Below the pieces are notes generated by a model. It did no database searches and had not been told where the DNA came from. It saw nothing but the letters and a program-made list of their open reading frames with translations. DNA of 64,000 bases from Panagrolaimus kolymaensis. Taxonomy: Eukaryota > Nematoda > Chromadorea > Rhabditida > Panagrolaimidae. Location: positions 2,232,001 to 2,296,000 of the forward strand of contig JAJQJQ010000008.1 in the NCBI GenBank assembly GCA_028622995.1, read 5' to 3'. The position numbers were made by a program, and so were the translations under genes. Below, piece after piece: positions 47,569 through 58,408 of this stretch. Positions within the stretch are counted from its first letter, which is position 1. Each line of letters starts with the position of its first letter.

Positions 47569-48113
47569 CACGAGTCGTAAAAAAAATAAAAAACGGCAAT
47601 AGAATTTTTCGCTTTTGCTTGTTTTCGTGTTAAAACTATTTCTTTTGACTAATTGAAAAAGATCGAAATTACGCATTTTTTTTATGTTTAATATCTTTAA
47701 AAATCAGATTTTGTTTACTTTTTTTATGAACGTCCATGGAAATATAGTTTAGATCACGATAAACACGATGGTAAAAGCAGAAAATTAATTCAACCGACTC
47801 CAACTCTCACCAAATGCATCGCAAGGAAAGGATTCGGCTCTTTTTAAAATTAAAATTTGAGGTACACTTTTTGAGAGTTAGAGTCGGTTGAATTAATTTT
47901 CTGTTTATACCATCATGTTTATCGTGATTTTATCTATATTTCTCCGGAGTTTCATAAAAAAAGTAAATAAAATTTGATTTTTAAAGATATTAAACATAAA
48001 AAAAATGCGTAATTTTGACTTTTTTCAACCAGCCAAAGAAAAAAGTTTTAACACGAAAACAAGCAAAAGCGAAAAATTTCTATTGCCGTTTTTTATTTAT
48101 TTTACGACTCGTG
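47569..48113. mobile_element. foldback element of 545 bp with 5-base target duplication
   Basis: The ends CACGAGTCGTAAAA and TTTTACGACTCGTG pair, and the arms extend inward about 240 bases (ATTAATTTTCTG and GAGTCGGTTGAATTAA stretches). GTAAT is duplicated at 47564-47568 and 48114-48118. There is no open frame of note apart from read-through of receptor codons. Confidence 0.8.
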
Positions 48114-48775
48114 GTAATATTACGGATGAATTAACTACCTGCTACCTCAATATTGATAGAAGTGTAACTATATTAGAACAAATTTTTGGATACATTCAAC
48201 TTTTTTTTCCAATAATTTTATTAATTTTTTCAATTATTTTTGCCATGTCTGTTGCCATTAAAGTTGGAAAACAAATTATTTTTCAAGCTCAAAATAATCG
48301 CGCAAGCCTATATTCAACTCTTCGAATAACTTTAGTCATTCTTTTTCAATGTTTTATGACTGCTTTAGTTGTTAGTTTTATGTTTTATAATAATTTTTCG
48401 CAATTTATTAGATATATTAAATCCTTTTCTACTTACAATAGCAGCAATTATTTTTATGATAAATATGGTAATTTTCATCCCGCTCTAACCCCAAATTTAC
48501 CAAACATGATTGTATATTTAGGCTCTTCTCCACTTTTACATTGTCTTTATGTTGGAAGAATATTTATTGATTCCATTTTAGTTTTAGTCTTTTTAAGCCA
48601 TTATCGAAAATATTGTCTGATAGCTATAAAATTTTTTGTATGGATTATCAAAAATGCAAAATTAATTTGCAAATACTTAGCGGAATCTAAAAATGTTAGT
48701 GCTGTCACTGTTTCAGCTGCAGGAAATAATAATCCTGAAAATAGAAATATTTTATTTAAAAACAGAAACAATTAA

Positions 48776-49165
48776 AAAATAAAATAAATATAAGAAATAT
48801 TTTTTCTTCATAAAATGTACATTTTTATTTTTATGTTATTTTGTATATTTTTATTTTAATAAATATAAAAAAAAACGGGTATTTTTCTTTGTACAACAAT
48901 TAAAATTGAAAGTTTTGTTGTCTGGCTGCATTTAATTGTTCCTTTCATTGTAATTAAATTAAGATCCATGTCGGTAAAGCAGAGTATAGCAAAAAATATC
49001 CATTATTCATATACAAAAATAAAGCAAAAATAAATGTTTTTAATAACTACATCTGTGCTGCTTTTAAATGATTGTACAAGATAAATTATCTTAACATATA
49101 ATTAAACAAATCTTTCTAAGAAATGAAAATGAAAAAAAGAAAATGTTTGATAACTGCTGAAAAAA
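48776..49165. other. spacer between receptor copy 2 and Hsp70-like D
   Basis: AT-rich; holds the receptor 3' end and the distal promoter of Hsp70-like D. No extra gene is seen. Confidence 0.4.
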
Positions 49166-49174
49166 ACTGATAAG
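49166..49174 (+). promoter_or_regulatory. GATA-factor box upstream of Hsp70-like D
   Basis: ACTGATAAG lies 96 bases before the ATG at 49262; a second weaker site TTGATAAC is 20 bases further upstream. Confidence 0.6.
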
Positions 49175-49261
49175 CCAAATTTTGTGCAAAAACTCTTAGT
49201 TGAGTCAAAAAATTATTGATTTGTCTTTCTCAAATTTATTTTTTTAAATTAAAAACAAAGT

Positions 49262-51675
49262 ATGATTTCGCATTTTGGTATTAGCCCGAAAGATGGTTCG
49301 TGTTCAATTTATAATGAAGAAAATAAAAAAACTGATACATTTTCAGTTGGAGAAAGTAAGATTTTTTCATTTACAAAATATGTAAACGATTTTTTTAGTT
49401 GGACCAAATGACATTGAAAAAATTGATGAGATGTTTAGAGAAATTAAAGCCATAATAAATGGTGGCGAAATTGGATGCGCTTGTGTTTTTTTGGGGTTAG
49501 AATACAAAAATGAAATCAGAAAAATGTTTATTGAGATTGCAAAAAATCATGGATTCTCGAAAATTCAACTTGATGATGGAAATACAATACGCTATTTGGA
49601 TTATTGCTTCCAAACAAAATGCAAGCCAAACATAGGTGATATAGTTTGGATCTTAACAAATGATGAGCATTGTCAGGTATGGGAAAAAACAAACACGAAA
49701 GCAAAAATATTGGATGTATTATCGTTTGATTCAAATTCAATTGAAAATAATTTATTAAAAATAACAAAAAATCACGGTAAAAATCCAAGCATTATAATCG
49801 TCAACGAATATCAGAAGAAAATTTTAATATCTGATATAGTGAAAAGATTATTTCTAAATTGTAAATTGCTTATAATTGAAGAAAAAATAACACTATCTGA
49901 ATTTGCTTTACTAAAGGCCCGAATAATGGCGAAAGATTCAGAAGTCTTGGAATATGATACGTTTAATCACCTTCAACGTAAAGTCGTTGTAAAAATAAAT
50001 GACAAAAAATTTATGAATTTTAAATGGCACGAATTGCTACCGCTAGAAAGAAGTGTTACTGTATTTATTCTTGATGAAAAATTACTAAAGGCATGTTGTT
50101 GAGATAAGTACAAATATGCTTTACAGAAAACTTACTTTTAGGTTGATGTTTGTTATAAAATTAATAAAGAGGGATTTTTTTCTGAAGAAATAAAAGTAAC
50201 ATTCGAAATGTTAATGCTTGGTGAAATTTTATTCACTTTTAAAATAGATGAAAACCATATAAGCACCACAGAATTTAAAATAAAAGAAGGTAAAGAGAAA
50301 GAGATAGACCGTTTTAAAAAGCTTTTTTTAAATGACAAAGAAGTAAGCTTTTTTTAATTAGGTTAAACAAAAAAAATTATTTCCAGCAAATATATAATAT
50401 CCCTAAAAAAAATATAATTAACAACATAAATATCAATGTGGTTGGGATTGATCTTGGGACTTCTCGATGTTGTGCGGCAGTAGGTGGAAGAAATGGAATT
50501 AAGACAGTGGCTTTAGACAATGCTGGGGAGCAATTACTTCCATCATATGTCGGATTCGATGAAACACAACCCAAATGTGGCAGAGTAGTTGTCCGTCGGC
50601 TACAAAATTATGCGAAATCGACAGTTTTTGATGCAAAAAGAATTATTGGAAAAAGTTACTCTGAAGTTAAAATTGATGAAAGTTGGCCTTTCGAAGTCAT
50701 TGAAATGGAAAACAAACCACTGATAAGAGTTCAAGGGCCAAATAGTGAAATAGAAAAGCAACCAGAAGAAGTTTGTGCGGAATTATTAGAATATATAAAA
50801 CAAAAATGCGAAGAGTTGCAAGGAAAAGAATTAAATGAAGTTGTGATAACTGTTCCGGCTGCATTTAATGCAGACCAAAAATTAGCAACTTATGCTGCAG
50901 GAATATTTGCAGGCTTCAAAATGATTCATCTTTTAGCCGAACCCATAGCTGCATCAATAGCATATTTTGCTGATAAATCAATTCCCACAGATTTTATCAC
51001 TCTTTTGTTCGATCTCGGTGGAGGTACTTTGGATATATGCATTTTCAAAGTTGCTAACAATAAGCTTGAAATTATTAGCAATCATGGAGATGGATATTTA
51101 GGTGGAAGAGATTTCGACCAAATTTTGTTTGAACATTTTGCTAAAATTTTGGAAAGTGATCCGTTTCGAATTAACGTGAAATCAAGGGATACTTTAAAGT
51201 ATCGGTTAATGCAAGAATGCATGAATATTAAACACGCTTTATCAAATAACCATAAATCTGGGTAAACAACAAATTCATTTTTATATTAAATTTTATAAAA
51301 AACCTTTTTTTCAGATTGGATGTTGCTGAATTTTGTCACAACTTTAACAACTATCTGGAAATTACAAGAATAGATTTTGAAGCAATGGCAAAGACCCTTT
51401 TAAACCGTATACAAGCACTTCTTATTGAAACTATGGCTAAAGCAAACTATGTTTCCAAAGATATTAGCAAGGTTTTGCTTGTCGGTGGTGGATGTCGAAT
51501 GCCGATGATTCGAGAATTACTTTTAAAAATGTTTTCAAGTTCAGAATATTCTTGTAATGAAAATCCTGATGAAATTGTTGCAATTGGAGCAGCGTATTAT
51601 GCATCGTATATTAATTCCCTTATTGGGTTGGTAAGTAATTTCGTAGAGTTTGTAAATGGAGTTGACCAACTATGA
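49262..51675 (+). CDS. Hsp70-like protein D, same architecture as A
   Basis: Exons 49262-49355, 49399-50090, 50142-50342, 50387-51261, 51315-51675 give about 740 residues. The N-terminal degenerate domain begins MISHFGISPKDGSCSIYNE, with Ser in place of the catalytic Asp. The SBD-like part contains EEIKVTFEMLMLGEILFTFK. The full nucleotide domain has IDLGTSRCC, FDAKRIIG, FDLGGGTLD, VGGGCRMPM and NPDEIVAIGAAYY. The second intron begins GC instead of GT (AAG then GCATGT), so either a GC-AG intron is used or the exon reads into a stop eleven bases later. It is the closest paralogue of A. The C-terminal 20 residues differ from A because the sequence after YASYIN is replaced by unrelated DNA. Confidence 0.75.
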
Positions 51676-51960
51676 GGAGCAAAGGATGTCAGGTGCGGTT
51701 TTTACCGATTTGGAGCCCACATAAGTGTGCTTCAAACGAGTGTCGAAAGTTTTCATATTCTTTGGGTTATCATGGAATTAATGGCACCTAAAACATCAAC
51801 ATGCCATTGTCGGTTGAAAACCTATTTTTTGATTTTTTGAGATGAATTGCTATTTAGGATTTTATGGGTCCATATCCAACGGAACTTGAAGAATCATATT
51901 TCAAAAAAGTGCATGGGCAATGAAATTTTGTGGAATTGATGTTGTTTGTTAATACAATCT
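51676..51960. other. sequence unique to the 3' side of Hsp70-like D
   Basis: This stretch is absent behind Hsp70-like A although the flanks on both sides match. It includes GATTTGGAGCCCACATAAGTG and CCATATCCAACGGAACTTG and is less AT-rich than its surroundings. No terminal repeats or long frames are seen; it may be an inserted fragment. Confidence 0.4.
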
Positions 51961-52190
51961 TATTTTTTTAATTTACATCTAAAAAAAGAAAGAAAACAAA
52001 TAAATAAATAAAATATTCAAATGTTAATTATTCAAAGAGATTAAACTAAAAAAATGGTTTACTAAAAAAAGGGACATCGTTGCAATAAATGAATGGAAGC
52101 TACGAAACAGAAACAATGCCATAAAACTGGAACCATAGTTTCATTAGAAAATCAATTTTCGCAAACAATTTAAAAAATTTCTTTTTGCGG

Positions 52191-52330
52191 ATGTCGTTGA
52201 ATTAATGAGCGAAAGGAATATGAAGTGCATCGAAGTGGAAAATAAAACAGACTTTCATTACAAGAAAAGAAACTATAATTTTCTGTGCATTGAGTGCTTA
52301 AAACATGGCCGCTTAAAAAAAATAATGGAA
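52191..52330 (-). pseudogene. relic of SUN-domain exon, fragment 3 (longest)
   Basis: This aligns with about 59765-59905, the exon of the UNC-84-type gene beginning [33 protein letters not shown] and AACATGGCCGC are shared, including the exon boundary and the following intron bases. Several indels break the frame. It lies just behind Hsp70-like D. Confidence 0.7.
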
Positions 52331-53089
52331 TTGTTATTATTAATTTTGTTTGAAAAAGAGAAAAGTCAAAGTAAGCTTTTAAATATCTGCTTTATGTTCT
52401 CGGCAAAATTGATGCTAAAAAATGTCTTTTGTTATTTATTTTCTTTATTTCTTTAAAATATTTACTAGGCCTGGCATGTAAATGTACACAATGTTTGCAT
52501 TGCTATAAAATCGAATTGAAACATCAGCGGCCCATTTCGAGCGATGTGGGTCGTGTCTTTCATATAAGGCTTTATAGACTATCATATATGTTTCCAATAC
52601 TGGAGCTAGCCGCTGATTGTTGGGAAGAGAACATCATTTGTAAATGACACTTTTTAGTTATTTATTTAACAAAAAATAAAAGGAAAAAATGGAAAAAATA
52701 TTCAAAAAATAACAAAGCTTTAAATAAAAAAGAAAAAAGAATAAAATGAATTTGAGTTTTTTTAAAAGTGTCAAATAAAAAAGGAAATTTCTATCGACGA
52801 TGATAATCGCATTAAAAAGATTAAAACACAAAAAAAGCGACATACAAAAAATGAAGTTGAAAAAAAAAAGAGGATCTTAATTTCTTTACAATAAAAAATG
52901 ACCTTCGATGTAACAAAAAACAGTTTTTTTTTACTTCAAAACGATCGCTCTCAACAAATTGTGCACGTTTAACAAAATGAAACCAGTTTTCTTTCATTTA
53001 TAAATTTTCAAAACCTTTTCTTTATTTATTTTTTTTTCTCCTTGCGAAAAAGTTAAAGAATAAAAACAATTCAAAAGAAAAAAATAAAT
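52331..53089. other. AT-rich spacer, no gene supported
   Basis: Contains an unplaced, less AT-rich part near 52470-52640 and AT-rich low complexity after it. The short frames here have no recognisable domain. Confidence 0.35.
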
Positions 53090-53398
53090 TTAAATTTCAA
53101 TAAGCTTGAAACCAATGCCCAACAATTTGCATGAAAATTCTAATTGAGTTACAACGTGTTGTTTCGATTCGGCATCAAATTTGTCAAAAAGAATAATTCC
53201 AAGTTCCTTTGCATCGATGTCTGTTTCATTTTTGATTTCTTTGAGATGTTCTTTAACAATTAAAACCATTAAAAAACTAGGAGTTGAAGTTTTTGGATTT
53301 CCTTGAAAATTTATATATTCAATCAAAACTGGATTTTTAGCATCTTTGGTAATGGAAAAATTCAAAAATTTATCAACTTCAGTTTTGTTTGGTGGCAT
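53090..53398 (-). CDS. small open frame of unknown function
   Basis: A 102-residue frame starts MPPNKTEVDKFLNFSI and ends LLGIGFKLIEI. Its composition is balanced and protein-like, with alternating hydrophobic and charged residues (FLMVLIVKEHLKEI, GIILFDKFDAES), unlike the low-complexity shadows around it. No family is recognised. A possible upstream exon ends at about 53540 with donor GTAAGG, but its frame does not join cleanly, so this could be the last exon of a decayed gene. It lies antisense between Hsp70-like D and E. Confidence 0.4.
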   Translation of the reverse strand: MPPNKTEVDKFLNFSITKDAKNPVLIEYINFQGNPKTSTPSFLMVLIVKEHLKEIKNETDIDAKELGIILFDKFDAESKQHVVTQLEFSCKLLGIGFKLIEI

Positions 53399-53935
53399 TC
53401 ACATAATTTTAATGAGATCTAAAAATCATTTTTTGTATCATAAAAAAGTATTTTTGGAACAAAAATTTCCGCTATTTTTTGATTTTAAAAGCTCTATCAA
53501 ATTGGCTAATTCAGAATCCATAAAAACAAAAAAAACCCTTACCATAAACAACTGATGGGCCATTAACAGGAATAATTATTTAACATCTGCTTGTTTGATA
53601 AATTTGGCTTTGATGTTAGAAATATACAACCGTGTCATAAAACTAAAAAAATCCATTTCTATTGTTTTTGAAACATTACTTTTTTTTTTTTTTTTAACAG
53701 ATTGATACTGGACTGAAAAAATTAAAAATGGATGAATGCAAAAAATTTTCGTAAAAATGGTGAGCTTTATTTTATTTGCTTTATCGTTAATATTATAATT
53801 AAATGATTTACATTTTCTATGAATTTTTTTTTTCGAGTTAGATTTGCTTCATTAAAATTTTTATTTGAGAATTTTAGACAAAAAACAATTTTCGATAAAA
53901 CAGCAAATCAATAAAATGAAGAGAAAAAAACATAA

Positions 53936-53944
53936 ACTGATAAG
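53936..53944 (+). promoter_or_regulatory. GATA-factor box upstream of Hsp70-like E
   Basis: ACTGATAAG lies 100 bases before the ATG at 54036 and is followed by ACTCATTTTGTG, nearly as in B. Confidence 0.6.
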
Positions 53945-54035
53945 ACTCATTTTGTGAAAAGTCAAAAATCTTATAAAGAGAGAAAAAACGTTATCGATTC
54001 GCTTCTTTTTAATTTTTTTAAAATCGAAAAAAAGT

Positions 54036-56442
54036 ATGGCTACGCATGTTGGAATAAATCCTGGATATGGATGGTGCGCAATATATAATGAAGGAAATAA
54101 AAAAACTGGAAAAATTTTTGTTGGAAAAAGTGAGTTTTATTTTATTTATAAGCTAAAGATTATTTATTTAGTTGGACCAAATGATATTTACAAAGTTGAT
54201 GAAATGTTTAAAGAAATCAAAGCCAAAATAAGTGGCGAAATTGGGTACACTTGTATTTATTTGTGGTGGAATTATCCAAATAATATCAGGAAATTATTTA
54301 TTGAAAGTGGTAAACTAAATGGATTTTTGAAAATTCAAATTGAAACAGGAAATACAATAGATTATACGGAATACTCTTTTCATGCAAAATGTAAACCAAA
54401 TCCAAATGATTTAATATGGATATTTACGTATGACGATTTTTGCACTATATGGGAAAAAACTAATGCTAAAGCTAAAATATTGGATGCCTTTACGACTAAT
54501 CCAATTTCAACGGAAGATGATTTATTAGAAGTTAAAAGTCTATCACGCAATGATAGAAATCCAAATATTATAATAAATAATAAACATTATAATCGTGATT
54601 TAAATGGAGGTACAGTGGAAAAAGCATTTCCAAATTGTAAATTGCTTGTTTATGAAGAAGTAACATCTTCTTCGGAATCTGCTTTAATAAAAGCTCGAAT
54701 AATGGCGAATGATTCAGAGGTTTTGGAATATGACACTGATATTCAACTTCATTGGGATATGACAGTAAAAATAAATGATAGAGATTTTATGATTTTTAAG
54801 TGGGGTGAATTTTTACCACAAGAAAAAAGTGCAGTTATACAAATTCAAAGCGGGGAGAAATTACTAAAGGTATGTTAGGAAAATACTAAAATGCATTTGA
54901 AAAAACTTTATTTTCCAGGTATTTGCTCACAGTCAAACAGGAGAAGGAAATTTAGAATATTTTTCTGAAGAAATAAAAGTAACTTTGGAAATGTTAATGT
55001 CTGGTGAAATTTTATTCACATTTAAAATCGATGAAAACTTTATTTGCACCATTAAATTTGAAATAAAAGAAAGTAAAATAATTAAAGATTTAAAAGAATT
55101 ATATTCAACAAGCTTTCAAGTATAGCTAATTTTTTAATGTCATGAAAAAATTATTTTTTTAAATTTAGAAAGAATTTAATATACCTCAAAAAATTTTACT
55201 TAATATTTCAAATATTAATGCTATCGGGATTGATATGGGGACTTCTCGATGTTGTGCGGCAGTAAATCGACGAAATGGAATTGAAACGGTTGTTTTGGAT
55301 AATACCGGAGAAAGACAATTACCATCATATGTATCATTCAAAGAAAAAAAAGAAAAATGTGGCCAAATCGTTGTTGACCAACTTCAACATCATGCAAAGT
55401 CCACAATTTTTGATTCAAAACGAATTATTGGTAGAAAGTATCGCGATATTAAACTTGATATTAGTTGGCCATTTCGAGTTATGAATGTGAATGATAAACC
55501 AGCATTAAAAACACAACGCTGTGATACAGAGTTTTTGACAAGCGCAGAAGAAGTTGCAGCTGTTTTATTAAAACATATAAAACAAAAAGTTGAAGAATTT
55601 CAAGGAAGAATATTGGATGATGTGGTTATAACTGTGCCGACAGCGTTTACGGCTGAACAAAAACTATCTACACACATTGCTGCAATGTTTGCAGGATGGA
55701 AGGAAATTCATTTAATTCCTGAACCAGTTGCTGCTTCAATTGCTTATTTTGTTGGCCGCCCAATACCAAACAACTTCACTATGTTATTATTTGACTTCGG
55801 TGGAGGAACATTGGATGTTTGCATTTTTAAGATTGCTAATAATTCTATGGAAGTAATTAGCCACACCGGCCATAATAATCTTGGGGGAAGAGATATTGAT
55901 AATGCTTTATTTATTCATTTTTTATTAATCCTAAATCGTCAATATAATATTAACGTTAATTCTAAAGAAAGACTAAAATATCGATTAATGCAAAAATGCA
56001 TAAAAGTTAAGCATGCTTTATCGATTGAAAAAGAAACTATGTAAGCTATAAGATAAATTTTTATATATTATTAACTGGTTTTACAGATTTGATATCAATG
56101 ATTTTGATGGAAATATTGAAGATACTTTAGTAATAACTCGAGCGGAATTTGAAAAATTAGCAACGGAGCTGTTAGGCAAAATCCGTAATGTAATTATAGA
56201 AGCTCTTTCAATTGCGAATTATACCTCGAAAGATATCTACAAAGTTTTATTAGCTGGTTGAAGTTCGAGAATGCCAATGATAAAATTTTTATTGCTAGAA
56301 ATGTTTAACAACGCCGAACTGTCATGCCATGAAAATCCCGATGAAGTCGTGGCTATTGGAGCCGCATATTACGCTTATTATGAAGGAAAAGAAGCCACAG
56401 ATTTCAATGGTTTAAAAATTTTTTATTCAAATGGGTTTCAAG
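54036..56442 (+). pseudogene. Hsp70-like protein E, internal TGA, fused downstream to F
   Basis: Exons 54036-54129, 54172-54869, 54919-55119, 55169-56040 and 56087 to about 56441. It starts MATHVGINPGYGWCAIYNE; the SBD-like part holds EEIKVTLEML and GEILFTFKIDEN; the nucleotide domain has IDMGTSRCC, FDSKRIIG, FDFGGGTLD. In the adenosine motif the expected AGGSCRMPM reads AG, TGA (56259-56261), SSRMPM, so the frame stops there. After NPDEVVAIGAAYYAYY the sequence does not end but runs into FNGLKIFYSNGFQ, which resembles the end of exon 3 of other copies, and a splice donor would join it in frame to F. The first intron is 42 bases and free of stops. The single G-to-T change suggests recent loss or an assembly error. 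Confidence 0.65.
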
Positions 56443-56698
56443 TAGGGTTCCATCCCCCGGGGAAATGGTCCACGGGGGAGATTAGACGGGGGAAAAGATA
56501 ACGTACTCCTCCCTATGGATTTTTTTTAAAAAAAAATTTTCATTTTCTTTTAAAATCTTAAAATAAATTTCATGTACTCAACCATGTTCTATTTTTTTTT
56601 GACGGGGTAAAAGTACCACGGGGGAGATTGGACGGTGGAGAAAAATCGGCGGGCGGGCGGGGGATTTCCCCCGGGGACGGGCGGGGGATGGAACCCTA
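56443..56698. mobile_element. hAT-like MITE, 256 bp, at the E-F junction
   Basis: Perfect 17-base terminal inverted repeats TAGGGTTCCATCCCCCG and complement, flanked by the 8-base duplication GTTTCAAG (56435-56442 and 56699-56706). Inside are G-rich CGGGCGGGCGGGGG and CCACGGGGGAGATT motifs at both ends, in sharp contrast to the AT-rich surroundings. It lies on a splice donor: the original CAA/GTATGT site is kept on the right, and the left junction reads CAA/GTAGGG, which could also serve as a donor. Confidence 0.9.
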
Positions 56699-56753
56699 GT
56701 TTCAAGTATGTAAAAAGTTTAGTTATTTCGTAAGTAATAAAATAAAAATTTAG

Positions 56754-58147
56754 TTATATACTATTCCAACCAAAATTTTAATTGATAGTTTGGATATTAA
56801 TGCAATTGGAATTGACCTCGGAACATCGAGTTGCTGTGTAGCCGTTAACCACCGAAAAGAAATCGAAACGATAGCGCTTGAAGACACAGGAGAAAAATTA
56901 TTACCATCATATGTATCTTTTAGAGAAAAAAAAGAAAAATGTGGTCAAATTGTTGTTGATCAATTTCAACATCATGCAAAGTCCACAATCTTTGATTCTA
57001 AACGAATTATTGGTAGAAAATATGAAGATGTTAAAACTGATGCAAGCTGGCCTTTTGGCCTTGTTAATTTTAACAATAAACCAATGTTTAAAGTTAACCA
57101 AAATAATAAGAGCGTATTAAAAAAGCCTGAAGAAGTTGCTGCGGCTTTATTAAAACATATAAAACTAAAGGTTGAAGAATTTCAAGGGAAAGAATTATAT
57201 GAAGTTGTTATAACTGTGCCGGCTGCTTTTACAGAAAATCAAAAATTTGCAACCCACATGGCTGCATTTCAAGCTGGATGGCAAAATGTTCTTCTTTTAC
57301 CTGAACCTATTGCAGCTTTCATTGCTCATTTTATTGATCGTCCTATTCCAAATGAATTCAAAATGCTAATAATTGATTTTGGCGGTGGCACTCTCGATGT
57401 ATGCGTTGTTCAAATTGCAAATAATATTTTGCGAATAGTTAGTCAAAATGGTGATAATAATATTGGAGGAAGTGATTTTGATCATCTTTTATTCAACCAT
57501 TTTTCTGAAACTTTGGAAAACCAATTTGGAATAGGTGTTAATGCAAACAAAAAACTCAAATATCGTTTAATGCAAAAAAGCATTTACATTAAGCATGTTT
57601 TATCAATCGAAAAAGAAACGATGTAAGTTTAAAATCTTCATACGCTAAAGTAAATAAAGTTTTGCAACTTTGCTAAATTCGGATTTCTTTGTAAGAATTT
57701 TCATCAGCTTTGAAAAATTCTTACAAAGAAAGCCAAATTTGGCAAAGTTGCAAAATGTTACTTATTTCAGCATCATATATCCAGCTTTAAAGCTATTATT
57801 TTAGTTTGGACGTTAATGATTTTGACACAAATAATTTAAATGACACAATAAAAATAACTCGTCAAGAATTCGAACAAATAGCTTACAAACTCTTAATCAA
57901 AACTCGCGAAGTTATTAAAGATGCTATATCAAAGACAAATTTAATTTCAAACGACATTCACAAAGTTTTGTTTGCTGGAGGAAGTTGCCGAATGCCAATG
58001 ATAAAAACTTTGCTTCAAGAAATGTTTACAAATGGCGAACATTGTTGTGAAGAAAATCCAGATGAAGTTGTGGCCATTGGTGCCGCATATTATGCATATT
58101 ATTTACAACAACAAGAAAAAAATGTCAAATCTAATGATAATAAATAA
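56754..58147 (+). CDS. Hsp70 nucleotide-binding domain copy F
   Basis: Exon 56754-57623 begins after acceptor TTTAG and encodes YTIPTKILIDSLDINAIGIDLGTSSCC; exon 57805-58147 ends the gene. The nucleotide domain is complete (FDSKRIIG, PEPIAAFIAHF, DFGGGTLD, AGGSCRMPM, NPDEVVAIGAAYY), followed by QQQEKNVKSNDNK. It has no N-terminal degenerate domain or SBD-like segment of its own and no GATA box; instead it follows E so that E exon 5 can splice into it, which would give a protein with two full nucleotide domains. With the TGA in E, F is expressed only from an internal start or as a relic. The frame itself shows no damage. The intron between its exons carries a hairpin. Confidence 0.65.
57660..57755. 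repeat. long intronic hairpin in copy F
   Basis: TTTGCAACTTTG and TTCTTTGTAAGAATTTT pair with AAAAATTCTTACAAAGAA and CAAAGTTGCAAAA, giving arms of about 42 bases with few mismatches around an 11-base loop. Introns of A, B, D and E at this place are 45-55 bases and lack it. It may be a small MITE or the precursor of a small RNA. Confidence 0.65.
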
Positions 58148-58408
58148 AAAAGATCATTCACTTATGTAAAATCAAAATAATCACCTTTTTTTTAAATTAT
58201 ATGATTAAATTTGTTGTCAATTTTTTTCAATTTTTTCAATAAATTTGTCTTTAAAAAAATTCTTATTTTGTTTAGTAATTATAAAAAACAAGGAAAAAGC
58301 ACAGATAGCGATTTTCCCGATTCGAACGGATTTTTATACCGACAATTTTCCCTTTTCCCGACTTTTCTGAAAGTCGGGTCGGGAATTTAACACTACCTGA
58401 GACGCTCC
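58148..58408. other. spacer between copies F and G
   Basis: AT-rich 3' flank of F followed by a less AT-rich stretch at 58300-58405 with a short hairpin (CCCGACTTT, then AAAGTCGGG) that may be an inserted fragment replacing the 5' part of copy G. Confidence 0.4.

Larger units (their letters stand above)
44382..48775 (+). pseudogene. seven-helix chemoreceptor-like gene, copy 2, broken by three insertions
   Basis: Coding blocks 44382-44582, 45550-45643, 47233-47568 and 48119-48775 align in order with the intact 435-residue copy at 2473-3780, from MSAPSFTYLP to LFKNRNN. Removing the elements at 44583-45545 and 47569-48113, with one target duplication each, restores the frame exactly (SIETYQ-WFILNQ and QACN-ITDEL). 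The middle insertion (about 45650-47222) also removed or replaced about a dozen codons. Outside the insertions there are no stops, and most differences are synonymous or mild, so the gene was functional until recently. Unless the insertions are spliced out, the product ends soon after residue 67. Confidence 0.75.

Noticed and set aside
52205..52647. Two plus-strand frames of 83 and 72 residues
   Set aside because: The first lies antisense over a SUN-exon relic and the second in unplaced spacer; no domain or homologous copy.
58310..58345. TTCGAACGG resembling a tRNA T-loop
   Set aside because: No acceptor stem, anticodon arm or D-arm fits around it.
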